DNA of 64,000 nt from Ligula intestinalis (Eukaryota > Platyhelminthes > Cestoda > Diphyllobothriidea > Diphyllobothriidae), in NCBI GenBank assembly GCA_036362985.1, contig JAYGXS010000004.1:41963787-42027786 (forward strand). The letters are read 5' to 3'. Positions 58,794 to 64,000 of this stretch are shown here, one piece after another (within the stretch, counting starts at the first letter, position 1; each line of letters starts with the position of its first letter). The position numbers and the translations under genes are program-made. The notes below the pieces were generated by a model. The model worked only from the letters and a program-made list of their open reading frames with translations, did not search any database and was not told where the DNA came from.

Positions 58794-59900
58794 TCAGGAG
58801 CAGGTTGGGGTGGCGGACAGGAGGGAAGAGGTAAAATGCAGGACGGTGATATAGAGGGTTGAGGAGGAGGGGAAACAGAGAGCGGAAAACCAGAGGGTTC
58901 GTCCAACAGCAGCCTTGAGCCAGTCAACGGTCACGACCTCCACGCGAGGACCACATTGGATACGGTATGTGTTCGTCCCGCGTGAGATGACACGGAAGAG
59001 TCCCTCGTAGGGTGATTTCAGGGGCCGCCGGACGCGCTTACATCGTAGGATGACGTGAGTACAGGTCACCAAGTCTTTCTCGAAATAAGACTCGGAGACA
59101 GAGGGCCTGGGCAGAACCGGGAATAGCGTCCGCAGAAACTGTCGGAGGCGATGCAGGAGGTTGGCAGGATCCTCGACCGCACCTGGAGGAGATGGCGAGA
59201 TCAGCTCACCGGGAAGTCGGACAGGGGCGCCGAACACCAGTTCAGCGGCGGAGCAGTCAAGGTCCGACTTGAGGGAGAAGAGGATGCCCAAGAGGACCAG
59301 GGGAAGATGGTCCGTCCAGTTCTCCGGATCAGCCGCGGCGATGAAACCGCTCAACCATCGCGTTTGCAGGCGGGTAATAGGCTGTAGTGTGGATGCAGGT
59401 ACAGCCTGAAAAGGAGAAAACAGAGTAAAAGCGATCGGATTCAAACTGAGCACCGCAATCAGTCGTGATAGTGGATATAGCGCCGACGATGACAGTCCAT
59501 CGACTGAGGAAGGCCTTGACAACAATCAAAGCCTCGATATTTGGGAGCGTAAAAGCCTCCGGCCACCGAATGAATCAGTCCACGAAGGTGAGAAGGTAGG
59601 AACAGCCGTTGGATGGAGGCAGGGGGCCTACGATATTCAGATGGATGTGACTGAACCTCTTACAAAGGCCGGGGAAGGTGCCAATGGGTGCCTTGTTGTG
59701 CCAGTGGACCTTGCTTAGTTGACAGCTAAGGCAAGCCGGTGCCCAAGCCTTGACGTCCTTGTGCATCCCAGGCCAGACAATGCAATCAGAGACCAGCTTG
59801 TCGGTTTCTCGACTCCCAAGGTGAAATAAGTTGTGCAGGGAGGAGAAAACTGTGCAGCGAATGGATGGTAGCACGAATGGACGAAGAGCAGTGGTGGAGA
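58794..59900 (-). pseudogene. Integrase region of the LTR element
   Basis: The zinc-binding N-terminus keeps H-x3-H (LHNLFHLG) and C-x2-C (ACLSCQL). In the catalytic core the first Asp is replaced: HIHLNIVGPLPP has Asn (AAT, 59637-59635) where Asp is expected. The second Asp (TTDCGAQF) and the Glu (MVERFHR) remain. A TGA at 59577-59575 stops the frame just after FVD, and a frameshift near 59340 leads into WTDHLPLVLLG and a C-terminal GPY/F-like stretch (SPYEGLFRVISRG). The product would be truncated and catalytically dead. Confidence 0.85.
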
Positions 59901-59939
59901 CCTCACACAGGATGGTGCCGTTGCCAGTGGCAGTTCCTA

Positions 59940-60600
59940 GAGTTGGAGTCCGGAAGCGTCCTCGTCAGAAGGTGAACCAACACGGCGTTGTTCGGCAGCC
60001 ATGGCAGTCAGATCGATCTCGGGAGTCAGTTCCAAATGGGCGATGGAGGGTCTGGAGAGCGTGTCAGCCACCTCATTGCGTGACCCACCGATGTGGCGGA
60101 TGTCTGAGGTGAACTGTGAGATATAGTCCAGTCGTCGAAGCTTCTGTGGGTTCAGCTTTTCAGAATGTGACTTTAGGGCGTAAGATAAGGGTTAATGGTC
60201 AGAGAAAACGACGAAGTCTCTGCCCTCGAGGAAGTGCCGGAAGTGTTTCACGGCAAGGTAGACAGCCAGAAGCTCCCGTCCAAACGTGCTGTAGCGTGAT
60301 TCGGCAGGCGTTAGCTTCTTGGAAAAGAAGGCTAAGGGTTGAGTTCGACGTGCAACGTACTGTTAAAGAACCGCACCGACTGCAGCATTAGAGACGTCGA
60401 CCATGAGGGAGAGAGGCGCATGGGGATCATAGTGCATCAGGAGTGTGGCATCGGCCAGGGCAACCTTAACCTTGTCAAAAGGAGCGAGGGCATCTGCGGA
60501 TAGCTCAAACGAACGTTTGGAAGTAGAAAGAAGATTCGTGGGCGGCAGAATGGTGTCGGCAAAGTTCAGGAGGAACCGGCGATAAAAGTTCACCATGCCC
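59940..60600 (-). pseudogene. RNase H region of the LTR element
   Basis: Begins in the RT connection (MVNFYRRFLLNFADTILPPT). RNase H acidic positions are still readable: Asp in LMVDVSN, Glu in GRELLAVYLAV, Asp in VVFSDH and Asp in NEVADTLSR. Stops at 60365-60363 and 60194-60192 interrupt it. RNase H would remove the RNA template during reverse transcription. Confidence 0.8.
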
Positions 60601-61440
60601 AGAAAGCGCTAAAGTTGACACTTGGAGAAAGGGGGCGAGACATCGTGGATGGCTGCAACTTTGGCCATCAGAGGATAAGATACCATGAGAGTCAACCAGG
60701 TGTCCAATAAACTCGAGCGAAGACACCAAATACACACTTGGACGGGTTGAGAAAACGCAAACCTTTGAAGGCGGTCAAACATGGTTTTGAGATGTTCCAT
60801 GTGTTCCTCGGCGGTAGAGCTGGTCACCAACATATCGTCAATGCAGGCAAAGACGAAAGGTAGGCCACGAAGCACCCGATCAACAAACTTCTGGAAGGTC
60901 TGGGAGGCGTTGCGGAGTCCAAACTGCATGCGCAGGAACTCAAATAGGCCAAATGGGGTGGTGACGGCCGTCTTTGAAACGTCGTCCGGGGCGATGGGTA
61001 TCTGATGGAAAGCTCGGAGCAGGCCAATATTCGAGAACACGGACTTGTCGAATAGGGCACCGGCAAAATCCTGAAGATGCGGCAGAGAGTAGCGGTACGG
61101 GGTTTTGACGTTGATCGAGACCCAATAGTCACCGCAGGCGCACCAGTCACCAGAGGTGGCCTTGGAAACCATGTGGAGGGGTGAGGCCCATGTGCTGTCA
61201 GACTGGCGGACAATGTCCATTTGATGCATGTGGTCAAACTCGGCCTTGGCGGCAGCAAGTCGTGCGGGCGCAAGACGACAGGGCCTGGAGAAGACGGGGG
61301 GCTAAGGGTCCGGATGTAATGGACATCGTCAAGTGACAGGGTAAATGTGTTCAAATTTGGGCGGATAAGTGCAGGATATTTGGCGAGATAGTGCCGAAAT
61401 TGATTCCCAGGAGCCAAATCCAGAACGTTGAGTTTGCCCA
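60601..61440 (-). pseudogene. Reverse transcriptase region of the LTR element
   Basis: The palm is readable from DSTWASPLHMVSK through LRMQFGLRNASQTFQKFVDR to the active site. Motif A reads FSNIGLLRAFHQI: the catalytic Asp is Gly (GGC, 61025-61023). The YxDD box reads FACIDDML, with Cys (60845-60843) for the aromatic residue. The upstream linker (61440-61300) is in another frame, and a further shift follows near 60740, where SSLEFIGHLVDSHGI continues the fingers/thumb. Loss of the motif A Asp alone should abolish polymerase activity. Confidence 0.85.
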
Positions 61441-61449
61441 AGAATTCAG

Positions 61450-61864
61450 AGTAAAGGATGCCTCGGATATAGAGTTAAGTTGTCTGGTCGTGCAAACTGG
61501 AGTGACGGCAGTCCACCATCAGATTAAAGGCAGCAAATATATCTGCCCAAAGAATGGCAGAGGGAACATCAGCGACGACAAACACCTAAAGGAAGAGACG
61601 TCGGAGGCCAATGTCCAGTAAGAAAGAACGGGTGCTGAGGGTTTCAATTGGCGAAGTGTTGACAGCCTGGAGGAAAAGGCTGGGGTTTAGGCATCAACAG
61701 TCGGTTGGGGAAGGCGGAATGACACTCATTTGGGCGCCAGTGTCAATCAAGAAACGCCTGCTACTCGAGGTGTCGCAGACGTAGAATGTACGATGGGTAA
61801 AGTTGCCAAAGAGCTCGGCCGCATTAACTCTGGCAGGAAAGTTTCCCTGTGAGGATTTCAAGGA
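61450..61864 (-). pseudogene. Aspartic protease region of the LTR element
   Basis: The active-site triad DTG is at 61744-61736 within RRFLIDTGAQMSVIPPSP. The frame stops soon after (TGA at 61693-61691) and resumes as SPIETLSTRSFLLDIGLR. The retroviral-type protease would process Gag-Pol. It lies in the same frame as gag. Confidence 0.75.
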
Positions 61865-62572
61865 GCAGGTTGGAACACAGTGTAGAGCCTCTTCGCCAAA
61901 TTTGACATGATACCAGCATAAGTTGGTGGTCCTTGGACGATAAGTAGGGCGACGCCGGTCAGGGCTGGCCAAACGACGGGTAGATTTTAGCAGATGCAGG
62001 GTGACGAGGGTCACCTAAATTTGAGCAATCTAAGCTTTGAGCTCAGCCACCTCCGAGGCGGGTGCCGTTAAAGGCTGTGAAACCTGTGCGACTGTTGGGA
62101 CAGACAAACGTTCCACCTCAAGTATGTGATTGGCCTTGGTCGCTAGCGTCGTGAAGTATAAATCATCCGAGCATGAAGCCAGGATCGTTTGAGCAGATTT
62201 GGGAAGGCTTTCCAAAAACATTATTTTCAAACATTTATCGTCCACGGTCATGTTCCCGACGAGATAGCGCATTCGCCGTAGAAGTTCTGATGGTTTCCGA
62301 TCACCAAAAGCCTCCTCCTTGGCCAGAACATGGTAACGTTGACGATCAAAAACCGCCGTTAGGCGTAAAAGCTCGTCCTTTAGGTTGGTATATGGAGAAT
62401 CAGCTGGAAGATCACGTAAGAGGGGCTGCAAATGGGAGAGAATGGCGGGAGGGAAGGCCTTGACCACTTTATAATAGTTTTCTACCTCCTGCGGAATGTT
62501 AGCGGAATGGAATGACACCTCAATGCGGAAGAAGTAAAGTTCAGGGGCATTTTGCCAAAATTTAGGGAGCAT
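61865..62572 (-). pseudogene. Gag region of the LTR element
   Basis: The capsid-like part starts near MLPKFWQNAPELYFFRIE (Met at 62572; the true start is uncertain) and includes DRKPSELLRRMRYLVGN and LESLPKSAQTILAS, typical of this Gag family. Two in-frame TAG codons (62030-62028 and about 62017) precede the nucleic-acid-binding knuckle CWYHVKFGEEALHCVPTC at 61918-61865, which fits CX2HX9CX3C rather than the usual CCHC box. An open frame continues upstream into the 5' LTR, but that part is not protein. Confidence 0.8.
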
Positions 62573-62726
62573 TAAATAAACTCTGGCAATAGAGGAAGGA
62601 CCATCCTTTGGGAACGGAATACGGCAAAATGGAGGCAGATGAAGGTAGAACGCAGAAGAAAGCGTGAAAGTCGAAAAACTGAACAACTGACCGAATCGTA
62701 GACCTGGAAGAAGAATGTGTTCAAAA

Positions 62727-62736
62727 GGAGTCACCA
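62727..62736 (-). promoter_or_regulatory. Primer-binding site, tRNA-Trp-like
   Basis: In element direction TGGTGACTCC starts 2 nt after the 5' LTR. It matches the 3' end complement of tRNA-Trp (TGGTGACCCC) with one change; tRNA-Trp priming is reported for CsRn1 relatives. Confidence 0.6.
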
Positions 62737-62738
62737 AT

Positions 62739-63154
62739 TGTCGCAGGTTATGATGTCGACAAACAGAAGGTTTCCCCAAATCACAAGCCAAGCAAGACAG
62801 CGTAGGGGGATAGGAAAAGTTCTGCCAGAAAATTGAGAATTTACAGACGGAGTTGTGCACACCAAGTCGATAAGAAAAGTTGCGTGTTCGGTGCAGTGGA
62901 CCCGAGACAGTTGGACGATGCACTCAGGCAGGTGGAGATACGTGCATCTATTGGTTGAAGCACTGAGCCGCACTGAGCGCACTGAACGCACTGACCCACG
63001 AAAATCGGGCGAAGCAGGACAGTAGGACATCGCGGGACCTCTCGTAGCTGTTGGCAGACAGAGTGCGTAGGCGTTGAGCCGGCGCTCGTAGACACTAAAC
63101 TTGCGCGGCTTTTGGCAACGAAGGCAGCGTGGGTCGGTGAGGCAGGCTCCCACA
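62739..63154 (-). repeat. 5' LTR of the CsRn1-like element
   Basis: 416 bp, starting TGTGGGAGCC in element direction and ending next to the primer-binding site. It contains the same CCAAT-type box as the 3' LTR. Its outer ~120 bp are almost identical to the third LTR at 63760-63865 rather than to its own partner. Confidence 0.85.
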
Positions 63155-63594
63155 ACCTCAATCCATCTAGACCTCAAGGTCATGGCGGCCGCCAGAATAA
63201 CTGGCGCGTGACACATGGACTGCCCAAGTTGATGCCTACCCACACGCTGTCCAACCAATCACAGGCCACCCAACCAATGAACGCTCTCTTGCTCTGTCTA
63301 CTTGCCTGACTGCTGTCAAACCAACGCTTGGGACCCGGCCAGTCTCCTGGGTGGTCGTGTTCTCCTAAGTCATATTCTTCCATCTATTCCCCGTTCTTCT
63401 GTGTACACAATAATACTGTTCCGTCTATTCTGGCTTTCCAAAGACTTCTCTATTGAATAACCATGGTCTGAAGATCGCAGTTGCTAGGGTTTAACTCCAT
63501 TAACCTTCTGCGATACATATACTGTAAATATACTCAAAATGATACCGATTAGTTCCTCGAAACCAGGATCTCTGGCAGGCTATCCTGGCTCTAG
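63155..63594. other. GC-richer spacer between two LTRs
   Basis: No gene recognised. The block has two CCAAT boxes on the plus strand (CAACCAATCACAG about 63251, CCCAACCAATGAACG about 63267) and a different base composition from the host DNA. It may be part of another repeat or the remains of a second, related element. Confidence 0.35.
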
Positions 63595-63880
63595 CTGCGA
63601 CATAGGAAAGCGATCATGGCATATGCGGTCGGTGGAGCTGTGGAGCCGAGACGGTTGGGCGGTGCACTCAGCTAGGTGGACATGCGCGCATCTATTGGCT
63701 GAAGCTAACGTGCGCACTGAGCTGTGACAATCGGGGGAAGCAGGACAGTAGGACATCGCGGGACCTCTCGTAGCTGTTGGCAGACAGAATGCGTAGGCGT
63801 TGAGCCGGCGCTCGTAGACACTAAACTTGCGCGGCTTTTGGCAACGAAGGCAGCCTGAGTCAGCGAGGAAGTCTTCCACA
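63595..63880 (-). repeat. Third, partial LTR of the same family
   Basis: Aligns with the outer two-thirds of the LTR, from the CCGAGAC...GGTGCAC region through GCCAATAGATGCGCGC (minus) to the terminal TGTGGAAG at 63880. The primer-side third is missing or too diverged. It could be a truncated solo LTR or the end of another element. Confidence 0.75.
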
Positions 63881-64000
63881 ATTTTACGGGCTTCGCTTGT
63901 CGTATTTATATTCAGAAATAAATAAGTTAATGATATAACGGTCAACATGGTTGTGATCTGCGTGGCATTACTTGAAATAATAGGAATAGGTCATCTTATA
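63881..64000. other. AT-rich flank, nothing recognised
   Basis: Host-like composition resumes; no feature. Confidence 0.4.

Larger units (their letters stand above)
58183..63154 (-). mobile_element. CsRn1-like Ty3/gypsy LTR retrotransposon, inactivated
   Basis: A full-length but decayed element of about 4.97 kb. Order in its own direction: 5' LTR (63154-62739), primer-binding site, gag, protease, reverse transcriptase, RNase H, integrase, 3' LTR (58590-58183). The CX2HX9CX3C Gag knuckle and a tRNA-Trp-like primer site are hallmarks of the CsRn1 clade known from trematodes and other invertebrates. At least six in-frame stops and several frameshifts break the reading frame. The two LTRs differ by roughly 15% by eye, so the insertion is old. 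It is more GC-rich than the host DNA. No matching target-site duplication was found (GATTT versus ACCTC). Confidence 0.9.

Noticed and set aside
62573..62923. N-terminal extension of Gag into the 5' LTR
   Set aside because: That part translates the LTR and primer-binding site; the open frame is incidental.
63112..63383. Short frames in the LTR and spacer as genes
   Set aside because: They are readings of repeat DNA on one or other strand with no domain.
1..64000. CRISPR arrays, bacterial operons, rRNA genes
   Set aside because: No short regularly spaced direct repeats, dense gene order, ribosome-binding sites or rRNA-like blocks; the window is clearly eukaryotic.

Overview
The window looks like gene-poor, AT-rich animal DNA, most probably from a flatworm (Platyhelminthes). 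Three things point there: a peptide-receptor-type rhodopsin-family GPCR, a CsRn1-clade Ty3/gypsy retrotransposon with the unusual Cys-His-Cys-Cys Gag knuckle, and several Penelope-like elements (PLEs). The species cannot be named from sequence alone, and another lophotrochozoan is possible. A 400-base run of N at 52429-52828 marks a scaffold gap. Only one gene is convincingly intact: the single-exon GPCR at 35881-37107 (+). A CAP/venom-allergen-like exon fragment at about 8.3 kb (-) is a weaker host-gene candidate.

Layout. 1-1.6 kb: two decayed hammerhead-like motifs and a possible PLE tail. 2.2-5.2 kb: a composite of Penelope-like element pieces in both orientations (PLE-1), whose terminal repeats form a ~285-bp inverted repeat; each arm carries a hammerhead ribozyme with every core base intact. 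5.4-7.2 kb and 12.5-14.0 kb: two inversely oriented copies of a non-autonomous element built from ~353-bp tandem units, each with a decayed hammerhead core, plus a ~700-bp body. 22.9-25.1 kb: a cluster of decayed hammerhead-like motifs, then PLE-2 (RT thumb, GIY-YIG, C-terminus) closed by an inverted copy of its own 3' end. 28.0 kb: an inverted pair of PLE-1 terminal-repeat fragments. 35.8-37.2 kb: the GPCR. 43.4-44.4 kb and 45.8-46.3 kb: two foldback/MITE-like elements. 49.6-50.5 kb: a decayed mariner-like transposon. 54.7-55.9 kb: a third PLE of a different lineage (PLE-3), followed by a hammerhead-like motif. 58.2-63.2 kb: an old, inactivated CsRn1-like LTR retrotransposon on the minus strand, with a third LTR at 63.6-63.9 kb. 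The remaining long AT-rich stretches show nothing I can assign.

The common thread is PLEs and self-cleaving RNA. Three or four distinct hammerhead-type motifs occur in the window; the PLE-1 and PLE-3 types sit in or just beyond PLE termini, and the 353-bp type sits in tandem units resembling the small non-autonomous hammerhead retroelements (retrozymes) reported from animals. The idea that PLE reverse transcriptase and GIY-YIG endonuclease mobilised the tandem units is inference. All copies here look decayed except the two PLE-1 hammerheads, which keep every core base.
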